From assembly GCA_965277355.1 (NCBI GenBank), contig CBDICN010000002.1, positions 2,232,001 to 2,296,000 on the forward strand: 64,000 nucleotides of DNA, in the 5' to 3' direction. The position numbers and the translations under genes are program-made. Below, piece by piece: positions 25,280 to 34,126 of the stretch (positions are counted from its first letter, which is position 1; each line of letters starts with the position of its first letter). The stretch comes from RH-AL1 sp965277355. Lineage in GTDB: Bacteria; Pseudomonadota; Alphaproteobacteria; Rhizobiales; Beijerinckiaceae. The notes beneath the pieces are model-generated. The model made no database searches, was not told the DNA's origin, and was given only the letters and a program-made list of their open reading frames with translations.

Positions 25280-26509
25280 ATGAGTGACGATCTCGGCTAC
25301 TCCCTGCATCGCCGCGGCATCCACCGGCTCGCTGGCCGCACGGTCCTGCAGGTCGTCGCCTCGCTCGACGACGCCGACGCCGATCATGCCGCAATCGCCG
25401 TCGCGGCCGGACTGGCCGAAGTCGGGGCGAGACCCCTCGTTGCCGCGCCGCTGGGCCATCTCGTCAGCGAGTTGCAGGCGAAGGGCGGGATCTGGCTCGA
25501 TTTTCCGTCGCAAACTAAGAACCCGTTCGCGATGATGTTGAATATGCGCCGTATGCGCGCGTTGCTGGCGCGCGAACAGGTCGACCTCGTCCATGCCCGC
25601 TCCCGTCCCGCAGGATGGGTCTGCTACGCGGCGACACGCAAGTCCAAGACGTCGTTCGTGACGAGCCTGCATCAGATCGCGCCGGGACAATCCATCATCC
25701 GGCAGCGCTATAACGCCGTGATGGCGAAGGGGGACGTGGTACTCGCCGGCTCGAACTTCGCGGCGGCGACGATTGCCAGCATCTATCCCGTCACGGCAGG
25801 TCAGGTCGTTCTCGTCCGGCCCGGCGTCGACCTGCTCCCCTTCGATGCCACGGACATCGACCCGGCTCGCGTCCAGTCGCTGCGGCAGGCCTGGCGCGTC
25901 GCGCCCGACGACCGCATTATCCTCCTGGTGGCGCGGCCCAGCGTCTGGAAGGGTCACAAGGTCCTCATCGAGGCCACCCGGCTGCTGCACGCAAGCGGCT
26001 TCGAGGATCTCAAACTTATCTTCATCGGGAAGTCGCAAGGCGGCATGGGTCGCGAGATCGACCAGACGATCAGGGCAGCGGGCATCGGCGCCGCGGTCCG
26101 CTTCGTCGACGACTGCGCGGACCTCCCAGCGGCACTGCTGGCAGCCGCGGCAGTGGTCGTCCCGTCGATCGAGCCGGAGTCTTTCGGACGGGTCGCGATC
26201 GAAGCTCAGGCGGTCGGCACGCCGGTCATCGTCTCCGATCTCGGCGCCGTGCCCGAGACGGTTCTTGCGCCTCCCGACACCGAACCGGCGAAACGTTCGG
26301 GCTGGCGGGTGACACCGAGCGATCCTGTGCTGCTCGCCAATGCGATCCGCGAAGCCCTCAGCCTCGGCGCGAGCGGGCGCGACGCGCTCGCGCAGCGTGC
26401 CCGCAAGCAGGTTGAGGAGCGCTTCTCCAACGAACGCATGGTACAGGAGACGCTCAACGCCTACGCGACCCTTGTCGAGCGCCACGCGTCTGCGGGCCAC
26501 GACACCTAA
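25280..26509 (+). CDS. GT4-family glycosyltransferase
   Basis: This 409-residue protein has the GT-B fold with N-terminal acceptor domain and C-terminal nucleotide-sugar domain. LLVARPSVWKGHKVLIEA replaces the usual GRLxxxKG segment, and the family E-x7-E motif appears in PSIEPESFGRVAIEAQAVGTPVI. It would transfer a sugar to a lipid or polysaccharide precursor on the inner face of the membrane. It stands alone, not in a polysaccharide cluster, so its product cannot be predicted. Confidence 0.85.
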   Translation: MSDDLGYSLHRRGIHRLAGRTVLQVVASLDDADADHAAIAVAAGLAEVGARPLVAAPLGHLVSELQAKGGIWLDFPSQTKNPFAMMLNMRRMRALLAREQVDLVHARSRPAGWVCYAATRKSKTSFVTSLHQIAPGQSIIRQRYNAVMAKGDVVLAGSNFAAATIASIYPVTAGQVVLVRPGVDLLPFDATDIDPARVQSLRQAWRVAPDDRIILLVARPSVWKGHKVLIEATRLLHASGFEDLKLIFIGKSQGGMGREIDQTIRAAGIGAAVRFVDDCADLPAALLAAAAVVVPSIEPESFGRVAIEAQAVGTPVIVSDLGAVPETVLAPPDTEPAKRSGWRVTPSDPVLLANAIREALSLGASGRDALAQRARKQVEERFSNERMVQETLNAYATLVERHASAGHDT

Positions 26510-26684
26510 CCGGCGCTCAACTCAGCTTGTTCATGGTGTTGCAGGGCGATGGCATCGCGGAATCGAGTCCCGCCGGTCGCCGCGGGCACCGCGTGCGCGC
26601 CGCCGGCGACCCGGCGGGCGGGTCCGGCGCCTCGATGTAGCCGCGGACGGCCAGTCCCCGGAGGCCGCGCGAGGGCGCATCCCG

Positions 26685-27602
26685 TCACGGGCGACGATCA
26701 ATGTCCAGCCATTCGCGGTAGCTGGCGAAGCGGTCGGCGAGGAGATCGAGGAAGACGCGCACCTTGGCCGACAGGTGGTGGCGGGACGGATAGATCGCAT
26801 TGATCGCGAATTCGACGGGCCGATAGCCGGGCAGTAGCGTCACGAGCGATCCGGCGGCCAGATCGTCCGACACCAGGAAGGCCGGCGCAAGGACGATCCC
26901 CATTCCCGCCGTCGCGACGAGCCGCAGCGCTTCGGCGCTGCTGGTCATGAGGTTGCCCGACACGCGCACCGACGCCGGCTCGCCGTCGGGACCCTCAAAC
27001 CGCCATTCGTTGCCGTAGGGATAGAAAGGGAACTGGAGGCAGTTCAGGTCGGCGAGGTCCGGCAGGCGCTTCGGACGGGGATGCCGGTCGAGGAAGGGCG
27101 GTGCGCAGCACAACACGTGGCGCCACGGCGTCAGCTTGCGGACGATCAGTTCCGAATCGGGTGGCGCGCGGGTCCGCACGACGAGATCGTAGCCTTCCTC
27201 CACGACGTCGACGAGCCGATCCCCCACCGTCAGATCGATCGTCGCAGCCGGATAGGCGGCCAGGTACTCGGCCATGACGGGCGCCAGGAACCGGACTAGG
27301 TTGTCGCTTGCGTGCAATCGGAGCCTTCCGCTGGGAGAGACCTGCTGGGCGGCGGCCAGGCGGTCGGCCTCCTCCAGCTCCGCGAGGATCCTGCTGGCGC
27401 GCTCGTAGTATTCGCGGCCGATCTCGGTCAGGCTCACCTTGCGCGTCGTGCGGTTAAGGAGTCTGACGCCGAGGCGCGTTTCGAGCGCATGCACGTGGTT
27501 GCTGACCATGGTGACCGACATGTCGAGGCGTCGGGCCGCCGCGGAGAAGCCTCCGCACTCCACGACGCCGCCGAACGCCTGGAGCCCCGTCAGGCGGTCC
27601 AT
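26685..27602 (-). CDS. LysR-family transcriptional regulator
   Basis: This 305-residue protein has the N-terminal LysR helix-turn-helix (LQAFGGVVECGGFSAAARRL and LETRLGVRLLNRTTRKVSLT) and a periplasmic-binding-like effector domain (GRLRLHASDNLVRFLAPVM, VVRTRAPPDSELIVRKL). It is of the AaeR/DmlR-like subgroup. It lies next to the catabolic genes starting at 28094 on the other strand and is the most likely regulator of them, responding to a pathway intermediate. The small gene 27733-27990 sits between it and them. Confidence 0.88.
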   Translation of the reverse strand: MDRLTGLQAFGGVVECGGFSAAARRLDMSVTMVSNHVHALETRLGVRLLNRTTRKVSLTEIGREYYERASRILAELEEADRLAAAQQVSPSGRLRLHASDNLVRFLAPVMAEYLAAYPAATIDLTVGDRLVDVVEEGYDLVVRTRAPPDSELIVRKLTPWRHVLCCAPPFLDRHPRPKRLPDLADLNCLQFPFYPYGNEWRFEGPDGEPASVRVSGNLMTSSAEALRLVATAGMGIVLAPAFLVSDDLAAGSLVTLLPGYRPVEFAINAIYPSRHHLSAKVRVFLDLLADRFASYREWLDIDRRP

Positions 27603-27732
27603 GACGATCCCTTACGATGGCGCTCGCGGCGACGGAAAAGCCAAGGGGACGACCGCAGGCACCCTCCAGCATCCGCGCATCCCGCAGCTGTCCCCGCCGT
27701 GTGTCGCGGCGGTCGAAGAACAAGCGGCTTCG

Positions 27733-27990
27733 TCAATGGAGGCGACGGAGGGCGGGGACGCCGCAATCCGCGTCCTCAAGTTCGCGGAACGCGGTCCTGC
27801 CCGCCAGGGCATGCTGCATCCGCAGTTCGGCGAGGATGCGCATGACGGTAAGGACTCGCCCCGCGGCGTCTCCACGACCCGGACATACGTCGCGACCGAG
27901 CAGGTCGACGAACTCGGCCTGCCGCTCGATCGCGCGCTCCGCCCCCCTGATAAACCTGCGCGAAACCAGAATACCGGCGTGGCTCTTCAC
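27733..27990 (-). CDS. Small helical hypothetical protein
   Basis: An 85-residue ORF starts at a GTG preceded by GGGAGG with ideal spacing, giving MKSHAGILVSRRFIRGAER. The rest is predicted helical (RQAEFVDLLG, RVLTVMRILAELRMQHALAG) and ends FRELEDADCGVPALRRLH. Third codon positions are GC-rich as in real genes. No family recognised. It is upstream of the LysR gene on the same strand (130 bp gap) and divergent from the ferredoxin gene, so it could be part of the same regulatory unit. Confidence 0.45.
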   Translation of the reverse strand: MKSHAGILVSRRFIRGAERAIERQAEFVDLLGRDVCPGRGDAAGRVLTVMRILAELRMQHALAGRTAFRELEDADCGVPALRRLH

Positions 27991-28093
27991 GTCGTCCTCC
28001 CAACGATCGTCGGACGGCCGGAGGACCTCCTTGATCAATCGGCGAAGCCTAGGATAATAGCCGACGCAACGCGAAATATTTTCAGGAGAATGC

Positions 28094-28411
28094 GTGACGA
28101 CAGTCGAGGTGACCGGCCGGAGCGGAACGACGAGGACGCTCGACAGCCGGGACACGGGGTCGCTGATGCAGATCCTGCGCGACGCGGGGTACGACGAACT
28201 GCTGGCCCTTTGCGGCGGCTGCCTTTCGTGCGCGACCTGCCACGTGATCGTCCATCCCGACGACTTTGCGCAACTGCCGCCCGCGACCGACGACGAGAAC
28301 GACCTCCTCGACAGCGCGGAAGCGCGCACGCCGACGTCGCGGCTGTCCTGTCAGATCCGCTCCGATCCGGCCCTCCAGCGCCTGCGAGTGACGATCGCCG
28401 ACGAAGGCTGA
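28094..28411 (+). CDS. 2Fe-2S ferredoxin (adrenodoxin/putidaredoxin type)
   Basis: This 105-residue electron carrier has the cluster ligands C-x5-C-x2-C in CGGCLSCATCHV (Cys40, 43, 45 or 48 area) and the fourth Cys in SRLSCQIRSD near residue 85. This spacing is the vertebrate-type/P450 ferredoxin pattern. It begins with GTG preceded by AGGAGA. No ferredoxin reductase, P450 or Rieske oxygenase is beside it, so its partner is encoded elsewhere. It heads the row ferredoxin, FAH-family enzyme, FAD hydroxylase, amidohydrolase. Confidence 0.88.
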   Translation: MTTVEVTGRSGTTRTLDSRDTGSLMQILRDAGYDELLALCGGCLSCATCHVIVHPDDFAQLPPATDDENDLLDSAEARTPTSRLSCQIRSDPALQRLRVTIADEG

Positions 28412-28493
28412 CAGCGCCGAAATATATATTGCGCGTGAAAACGACAGGTGGCAGACAGGCGCACGCTCGCTCCTCCAACCCGATGTAGATGCA

Positions 28494-29357
28494 ATGAAGC
28501 TCCTGCGATACGACGACGGCGGCGTGCCGAAGCTCGGAGTTCTGCGAGAGGCCGGCATCGTCGACCTCGACCCCTTGCGGTCTCGATACCCGACGATGAT
28601 GTCCGTGGTCGAGGGCGGCGCGGCGGCCCTGGAGGCGATCGAGGCGTTGTGTGCGACGGCGGCGCCGAGCGTCGCGCTCGCCGACGTGCGCCTGCTCCCG
28701 CCCATCGAACGCCCGGGCAAGTACCTCGCCATCGGCATGAACTACCGCAAGCACGTCGAGGAATCCGAACGGATCGGCGTCGCCGCGCCCAAGCAGCAGC
28801 TGTGGTTCAACAAGCAGACGAGCTGCCTCTCCGGCCCTTACGACGATATCGATCCCGGCGTGACCAAGAAGCTCGACTACGAGGTCGAGCTCGGCGTCGT
28901 GATCGGGACGCGGGCGAAGTGCGTCACCGAGGCGGCCGCCAAAGACCACGTGTTCGGCTACTTCGTGGCGAACGACGTCTCCGCCCGCGACTGGCAGTTC
29001 CACTCCGCCACCTTCACCGTCGGCAAGTCCTTCGACACGCACGGACCCATAGGGCCGTGGATCGTCACCGCCGACGAGATAGGCGATCCGCACGGCCTCC
29101 GGCTCCGCTGCCTCGTCAACGACGAGCTGCGCCAGGAGAGCGTCACCAGCGAGATGATCTTCGACGTCTGGAAGCAGATCTCCTACCTGTCGACGGCCTT
29201 CACGCTCGAGCCCGGCGACCTCATCGCCACCGGGACGCCCGAGGGCGTCGGCGTTGGGATGGATCCGCCGACCTTCCTGAAGCCCGGTGACGTGGTCCGC
29301 TGCGAGATCGATGGTCTCGGAGCTATCGTCAACAGGGTAGCCGTTCCGGTCTCCTGA
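28494..29357 (+). CDS. Fumarylacetoacetate hydrolase-family protein
   Basis: This 287-residue enzyme has the FAH fold: KYLAIGMNYRKHVEE with the catalytic region, LDYEVELGVVIG with the metal-binding Glu residues, and NDVSARDWQ. IATGTPEGVGVGMDPP and LKPGDVVRCEIDGLG close the metal site. Such enzymes hydrolyse C-C bonds of acylpyruvates or isomerise ring-cleavage products. Beside an aromatic-type FAD hydroxylase, a ring-fission product hydrolase role is likely, but no ring-cleavage dioxygenase is present here. It follows the ferredoxin gene by 82 bp. Confidence 0.87.
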   Translation: MKLLRYDDGGVPKLGVLREAGIVDLDPLRSRYPTMMSVVEGGAAALEAIEALCATAAPSVALADVRLLPPIERPGKYLAIGMNYRKHVEESERIGVAAPKQQLWFNKQTSCLSGPYDDIDPGVTKKLDYEVELGVVIGTRAKCVTEAAAKDHVFGYFVANDVSARDWQFHSATFTVGKSFDTHGPIGPWIVTADEIGDPHGLRLRCLVNDELRQESVTSEMIFDVWKQISYLSTAFTLEPGDLIATGTPEGVGVGMDPPTFLKPGDVVRCEIDGLGAIVNRVAVPVS

Positions 29358-29492
29358 CCCGCGCGGACGCCCGACATCCGGACGAACGTCCGAGCGGCCG
29401 GAGACAGAGATGAGCGTCGAAACTACGTGCACAGATCCGTGGGCTTTCGCCCACGCGGCCACCCGCCGGCAGTTCCTACAGAGAGGGTCCCG

Positions 29493-31100
29493 ATGAGCGT
29501 CGACGCCGACGTCCTCGTCGTCGGGTCTGGGCCCGTCGGCCTCGCGCTCGCGATCGAGCTGGGGACGCGCGGCGTCCGCGTGATCGTCGCCGAGCGCCAG
29601 CTCCGGGGAGGCACGGCGCCCCGCGCGAAGACCACGAACGTGAGGACGCGGACGCACCTGCGGCGCTGGGGGATCGCCGACGCCCTGGCCGCTGCCTCGC
29701 CCCTCGGCATCGACTATCCCAACGACGTTGTCTTCGTCACGCGCCTCGCGGAGCGCCGGCTCGCGCACTTCAAGGACGCCTTCAACGCCGCCCCGGCCCG
29801 TTGCGACCTCTACCCGGAACACGCGCAGTGGGTCCCGCAGTACACCCTCGAGCGGATCATGCGGGAGCGCGTCGCGGCCCTGCCGACAGTCGAGGTCCGC
29901 TTCGACACCACCTTCGTCACGGCCGACCAGGACGGCGACCGCGTCGTGGCGCGGTTGCGGGACGGCGGCGGCGAGCGGACGGTGGCCGCGCGCTACCTGC
30001 TGGGCGCCGACGGCGCCCGCAGCGCGGTTCGCGAGCTGATCGGGGCGAAAATGGAGGGGCGCTACGGGCTGTCGCGCAACTACAACATCGTCTTCCGGGC
30101 GCCGGGGCTGGCGGCCGCCCACCCCCAGCCGCGCGCGGTGATGTACTGGCAGGCCGACCGCCATGGCGCCAGCGTGGTCGGCCCGATGGACGAGGACGAC
30201 GTCTGGTTCTTCATGCCGCTCGGCATGAAGAAAGGCGCGACGCTGTCCAAGGACGAGGCCGCCCAGTCGATCGTCCGCGCGACGGGCGTCGATCTCCCCT
30301 ACGAGATCCTCAGCTCCGACGAATGGGTCGCCAGCCGGCTGCTGGCGGACCGGTACAGGAGCGGACGCATCTTCCTCGCCGGCGACGCCTGCCACCTCCA
30401 TCCGCCGTTCGGCGGCTACGGCATGAACATGGGCGTGGGCGACGGCGTCGACCTCGGCTGGAAGATCGCCGCCCGCCTGCAGGGCTGGGGCGGACCGGCG
30501 CTGCTCGACAGCTACGAGATCGAGCGCCGTCACGTGCACGAAGCGGTGATCGAGGAGGCGATCGCGAACCACGCCATGCTCGGCGAGTGGCGCGAGGAGC
30601 TGGACGCCGACGGCCCGGAGGGCGATCGCGTGCGGCAGGAGGTCGGCGAACGGATCCTGGCCGCGAAGGCGCGCGAGTTCCACACGCTCGGCACGGTCCT
30701 GGGTCTCGCCTACGACGCCTCGCCGGTCATAGCGCGCGAGGACGGCGCGGCACCGGCGCGAAACGGTGCGACTTACCGTCCGAGCGCGCGTCCGGGCTGC
30801 CTGGCGCCGCACGCCTGGATGAGGGACGGCCGATCGCTCTACGACCTCTTCGGCACCGGGTTCACGCTTGTCGTCGCGGACGGGGCCGATGCGGACGCGG
30901 TCTCCGACGCGACGCGCGAAGCCGACGCGCTCGGCGTGCCGCTCGAGGTGTTGCGGCCGGACGGCGTCGCGGTGAAGGACCTCTACCAGGCCGATCTCAC
31001 GCTCGTGCGTCCCGACCAGCACGTGGCCTGGCGCGGCGCGCACTGGACGCGGGGCACGCTGCGGCAGGTGAGCGGAAATGCAGGGGAGGCCACGCCGTGA
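29493..31100 (+). CDS. FAD-dependent aromatic monooxygenase (PheA/MhpA type)
   Basis: This 535-residue group A flavoprotein hydroxylase has the FAD motif VVGSGPVGLALAIE at the N-terminus, the DG motif LLGADGARSAVRE near residue 180, and the GD motif IFLAGDACHLHPPFGGYGMN near residue 295. The C-terminal domain is thioredoxin-like (LTLVRPDQHVAWRG), as in phenol and MhpA-type hydroxylases. It would hydroxylate a phenolic substrate with NAD(P)H and O2. GAGAGGG precedes the ATG at 29493. The substrate is unknown. Confidence 0.88.
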   Translation: MSVDADVLVVGSGPVGLALAIELGTRGVRVIVAERQLRGGTAPRAKTTNVRTRTHLRRWGIADALAAASPLGIDYPNDVVFVTRLAERRLAHFKDAFNAAPARCDLYPEHAQWVPQYTLERIMRERVAALPTVEVRFDTTFVTADQDGDRVVARLRDGGGERTVAARYLLGADGARSAVRELIGAKMEGRYGLSRNYNIVFRAPGLAAAHPQPRAVMYWQADRHGASVVGPMDEDDVWFFMPLGMKKGATLSKDEAAQSIVRATGVDLPYEILSSDEWVASRLLADRYRSGRIFLAGDACHLHPPFGGYGMNMGVGDGVDLGWKIAARLQGWGGPALLDSYEIERRHVHEAVIEEAIANHAMLGEWREELDADGPEGDRVRQEVGERILAAKAREFHTLGTVLGLAYDASPVIAREDGAAPARNGATYRPSARPGCLAPHAWMRDGRSLYDLFGTGFTLVVADGADADAVSDATREADALGVPLEVLRPDGVAVKDLYQADLTLVRPDQHVAWRGAHWTRGTLRQVSGNAGEATP

Positions 31101-31191
31101 AGGCCGTCTTGCCGGCGATCCCCCCCGCCCGTCGATCGGGGACGACCCCGGCCGAGGTCCGGCCGATCACGAGAACCGAGGCTCCCGAATT

Positions 31192-32757
31192 ATGAACATG
31201 ATGGCTCAGACCGCGCTCTGCCCATGCTGCGCGTACTCGATGCTCGCGCCGCGACGGCGCGCGACGGCGTTCTCCTATACGCCGGCGGCGTCGCCTGCGA
31301 CCGTCGCCCACGGACGGACCGGGTCCGACGCGGCGCCGCCGAAGGGCGGCAGCCTTTGGATCGACGGCGGAACGGTCGTCGATCCGCGCGACGGCAGCCT
31401 CGCCGCGAACGTCGACATTCTGATCGCGGGCGGTCGGATCGCCGCCGTCGTGGCCGCCGGCACGCCGAAGGCCGACCCGTCGCTCCCGAGGATCGATGCA
31501 ACCGGCCGGTACGTGGTTCCAGGCTACAACGACATGCACAGCCACGTCCTGGAGCTCGAGAATCCTTCGGGGGCGTTGGCGCTGATGCTCGCCGAGGGCA
31601 TCACCGGCTTCCGGCAGATGTCGGGGTCGCCCGGCCGCCTCGAAGAGCGCCGCGACGGCCGCCTGCCGATCGGCGACGTGGCTCCGGCCGTGCTTGAGAT
31701 GCCCGGCACGCTCCTCACGCCGCTGAACGCAGCCTCCACCGATGCCGCCGTCGCGGAGATCAGGGCGCAGAAAGCCCAGGGCGCCGACTTCATAAAGGTC
31801 GGCTTCGTCAGCCCTTCCGTCTTCCTGGCGGCCCTGGCGGAGGCGAAGGCGGCGGGCGTCCCCATCCTCGGCCATCTGCAGGACGGGATCGACGCGGAGA
31901 CGGCGAGCCGGGCCGGCTTCAAGTCGATCGAGCACCTGGGTCCTGGCGCCACCGTGTGGACGGCCTGTTCGACGGCGGAAGAGGAACTGAAGGCGCAGGC
32001 GACGCCCGCGCGGATCAAGGCGCCCCCGGTGAACGTGCCGTTCTTGCGCCGCCTCATCATGTGGCGCCTGCAGACCATGCTGATCAATCCGGCGGCCTTC
32101 GCCGCGCCATCCTACGTAGCGGGGATGCAGCGGGCCTTCGACACCTTCAGCGACACGAAATGCAAGGCGCTCGCGGCGCGCTTCGCCGCGGAAGGCACCT
32201 GGCACGTGCCCACCCTCGTCCGCCTTAGGACCCAGGAACTCGCCGACGCGCCGCAGTATGCGGACCACCCCTACCTGCGCTACATGCCGGACGGCAAGAT
32301 CAGGAAGTGGCGCAAGGTCACGGAGCGTTTCAGGCGGCTTCCGGCCGCGATGCGCGCGACCTACGCCGAGGCCTACCCGCGCCAGCTCGCGCTCACTGCA
32401 AGGCTATCGGAGAACGGCGTGCGCATGATGACGGGGACGGACGGCGGCTGGCTTTCTGCGCCCGGGTTGACCCTGAAGGAGGAGTTCGCCGAACTCGAGA
32501 AGGCCGGCTTCGCGTCGCTCGCGATCCTGCAGATGACGACGATTAACGTCGCGGACTACCTCGGACGCACGGCGACGATGGGAACCGTCGCGCCCGGCCG
32601 CAACGCCGACCTGGTCCTGCTCGAGGCCAATCCGCTGGATCGCGTCGAGAACCTCAGCGCGATCGCCGGTGTGGTGCGCGACGGCGTCCACTATTCGAAG
32701 CAGGAACTCGAGGCCTTGCGGACGCGGGTCGCCGACCGCCGGGGCACCCTGCAGTGA
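31192..32757 (+). CDS. Metal-dependent amidohydrolase
   Basis: This 521-residue protein has an amidohydrolase-superfamily core: PGYNDMHSHVLELE with the HxH metal ligands near residue 118, DFIKVGF with the possible bridging Lys, GHLQ and IEHLG histidines, and the final Asp in MTGTDGGW. The C-terminal GTVAPGRNADLVLLEANPL is typical of imidazolonepropionase/dipeptidase-like members. The first 40 residues are unusual (MNMMAQTALCPCCAYSMLAP) and not a clear signal peptide, so a later start is possible. It is the last gene of the catabolic row and may cleave an amide or cyclic amide substrate. Confidence 0.83.
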   Translation: MNMMAQTALCPCCAYSMLAPRRRATAFSYTPAASPATVAHGRTGSDAAPPKGGSLWIDGGTVVDPRDGSLAANVDILIAGGRIAAVVAAGTPKADPSLPRIDATGRYVVPGYNDMHSHVLELENPSGALALMLAEGITGFRQMSGSPGRLEERRDGRLPIGDVAPAVLEMPGTLLTPLNAASTDAAVAEIRAQKAQGADFIKVGFVSPSVFLAALAEAKAAGVPILGHLQDGIDAETASRAGFKSIEHLGPGATVWTACSTAEEELKAQATPARIKAPPVNVPFLRRLIMWRLQTMLINPAAFAAPSYVAGMQRAFDTFSDTKCKALAARFAAEGTWHVPTLVRLRTQELADAPQYADHPYLRYMPDGKIRKWRKVTERFRRLPAAMRATYAEAYPRQLALTARLSENGVRMMTGTDGGWLSAPGLTLKEEFAELEKAGFASLAILQMTTINVADYLGRTATMGTVAPGRNADLVLLEANPLDRVENLSAIAGVVRDGVHYSKQELEALRTRVADRRGTLQ

Positions 32758-32862
32758 CGGGCCGCGGACGCTGCCTCGCGACCATCCGGGCCTCCGGACG
32801 GTCGGCCGCCGTCCCGAACGGTCGGACGGTGCGCGCGCCTTCGAAGTCGATCGGCCCGATCC

Positions 32863-33047
32863 GACGACCTCGACGTCACGTTCTATAAGACCCCGGCGTC
32901 GATCTGCTCGCAGCGCGTCAGGCTCACGCTCGAAGAGAAGGGCTGCGTCAACCGCGACCCCGGTCAACATCGGCGACTTCGACAACCTGCAGCCATGGGA
33001 CCTTGCGATGAACCCGAGGGGGCTCATGTCGACCTTGGTTCGAGGAT
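32863..33047 (+). pseudogene. Glutathione S-transferase relic (N-terminal domain, frameshifted)
   Basis: In one frame bases 32863-32960 encode LDVTFYKTPASICSQRVRL followed by TLEEKGC. Bases 32963-33047 in the next frame encode VNIGDFDNLQPWDLAMNPRG. Joined, these form the beta-alpha-beta start of a GST thioredoxin domain (TPAS-CSQKVRL, EKG, VNIGDF, NPRG). The reading frame changes, there is no start codon, and the helical C-terminal domain is missing. It follows the amidohydrolase gene, where a GST could have been a pathway member. Confidence 0.7.
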
Positions 33048-33256
33048 CGTGCCCCCTTCGATTCTGAAGGGAAGCAGGAGCTATCGTCCCAGGCTGCTGG
33101 CCCCTCACCGCGCCTCCGCGTTGTTCGCCCTGGAAGGGTAATTGCTGGCTTCCAGCCTCCGTGAAGACCCCGGCGTAGCACCATAGCCGTCCGGGCCGGA
33201 TGCGCCGACCGCGGAAGCCGAACTGGAAGAACGGGACGCGTGCAAAGGCGGGAGGA
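33048..33256. other. Short non-coding stretch after the GST relic
   Basis: After the relic, the remaining bases up to the convergent CoA-transferase gene contain no plausible coding frame, terminator or repeat that I can see. They may be further decayed GST sequence. Confidence 0.35.
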
Positions 33257-33913
33257 TCAGGCGTCGACCGCCAACGAGGCGGCGACCGTATAGCTCGCCT
33301 GCGTCTTGGCCGCGATCTCGTCCGGCGTGACGCCGTCGGCGAGTTCGACCAGCACCATGTGGCCCGCGACCTTGTCGATCTCGAACACGCCGAGGTCCGA
33401 GATGACCATGTCGATCACGCCCGAGCCGGTGAGCGGCAGGGTGCAGCGGTGCAGCAGCTTCGGCTCGCCCTTGGCGGTGTGCTCCATCACCACGATGACG
33501 CGCTTGACGCCGGCGACGAGGTCCATCGCGCCGCCCATCCCTTTCACCATCTTGCCCGGGATCATCCAGTTGGCGAGGTCGCCGTTCTCCGCGACCTCCA
33601 TCGCGCCGAGGATGGCGAGGTCGATGTGGCCGCCGCGGATCATCGCGAAGCTTTCCGCCGAGGAGAAAAAGCTCGTCGAGGGCAGCTCGGTCACCGTCTG
33701 CTTGCCGGCGTTGATGAGGTCGGGGTCCTCCTCGCTTTCGTAGGGGAAGGCGCCCATGCCGAGCATGCCGTTCTCGCTCTGTAGCTGCACGTGCATGCCG
33801 TCGGGGATGTAGTTCGACACCAGCGTCGGGATGCCGATGCCGAGGTTCACGTAAAACCCGTCCCGCAGTTCCTTCGCGGCGCGCGCCGCCATCTCATCGC
33901 GTGTCCAGGGCAT
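33257..33913 (-). CDS. scoB: 3-oxoacid CoA-transferase subunit B
   Basis: This 218-residue protein matches the B subunit of succinyl-CoA:3-ketoacid (or 3-oxoadipate) CoA-transferase. The catalytic glutamate is Glu47 in VQLQSENGMLG; GFYVNLGIGIPTLVSNYI and GHIDLAILGAMEVAENGD are also typical. The A subunit, needed for activity and normally directly upstream, is absent: upstream is leuA and downstream the GST relic. The open frame extends to 33958, but MPWTRDEMAARAAKEL at 33913 agrees with the family start. Confidence 0.9.
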   Translation of the reverse strand: MPWTRDEMAARAAKELRDGFYVNLGIGIPTLVSNYIPDGMHVQLQSENGMLGMGAFPYESEEDPDLINAGKQTVTELPSTSFFSSAESFAMIRGGHIDLAILGAMEVAENGDLANWMIPGKMVKGMGGAMDLVAGVKRVIVVMEHTAKGEPKLLHRCTLPLTGSGVIDMVISDLGVFEIDKVAGHMVLVELADGVTPDEIAAKTQASYTVAASLAVDA

Positions 33914-34126
33914 GTCGGACCTCCGTTGGCATCTCTCTTCGGGTCGCTTCGCCACCACCGACCGAAGGCCTTGTCAACTGGGGCGGCGGCATCGAAAGTC
34001 TTGCCGATCACCCAGCCGGTTTTTGCGTCACGTTGCGTCACGCGCCACGTTTGGCCCCGACGGCGTGCGTCCGTTTGGCGCCGCCGCCCGACAACGCATG
34101 CGGCAGGCCATCGGCCGCTTTCGCCG

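Noticed and set aside
28035..31043. 1002-codon open frame antisense to the catabolic genes
   Set aside because: It mirrors the codon pattern of the real plus-strand genes; composition is Arg/Asp/Val/His-rich without domains. Long antisense frames are expected in GC-rich coding DNA.
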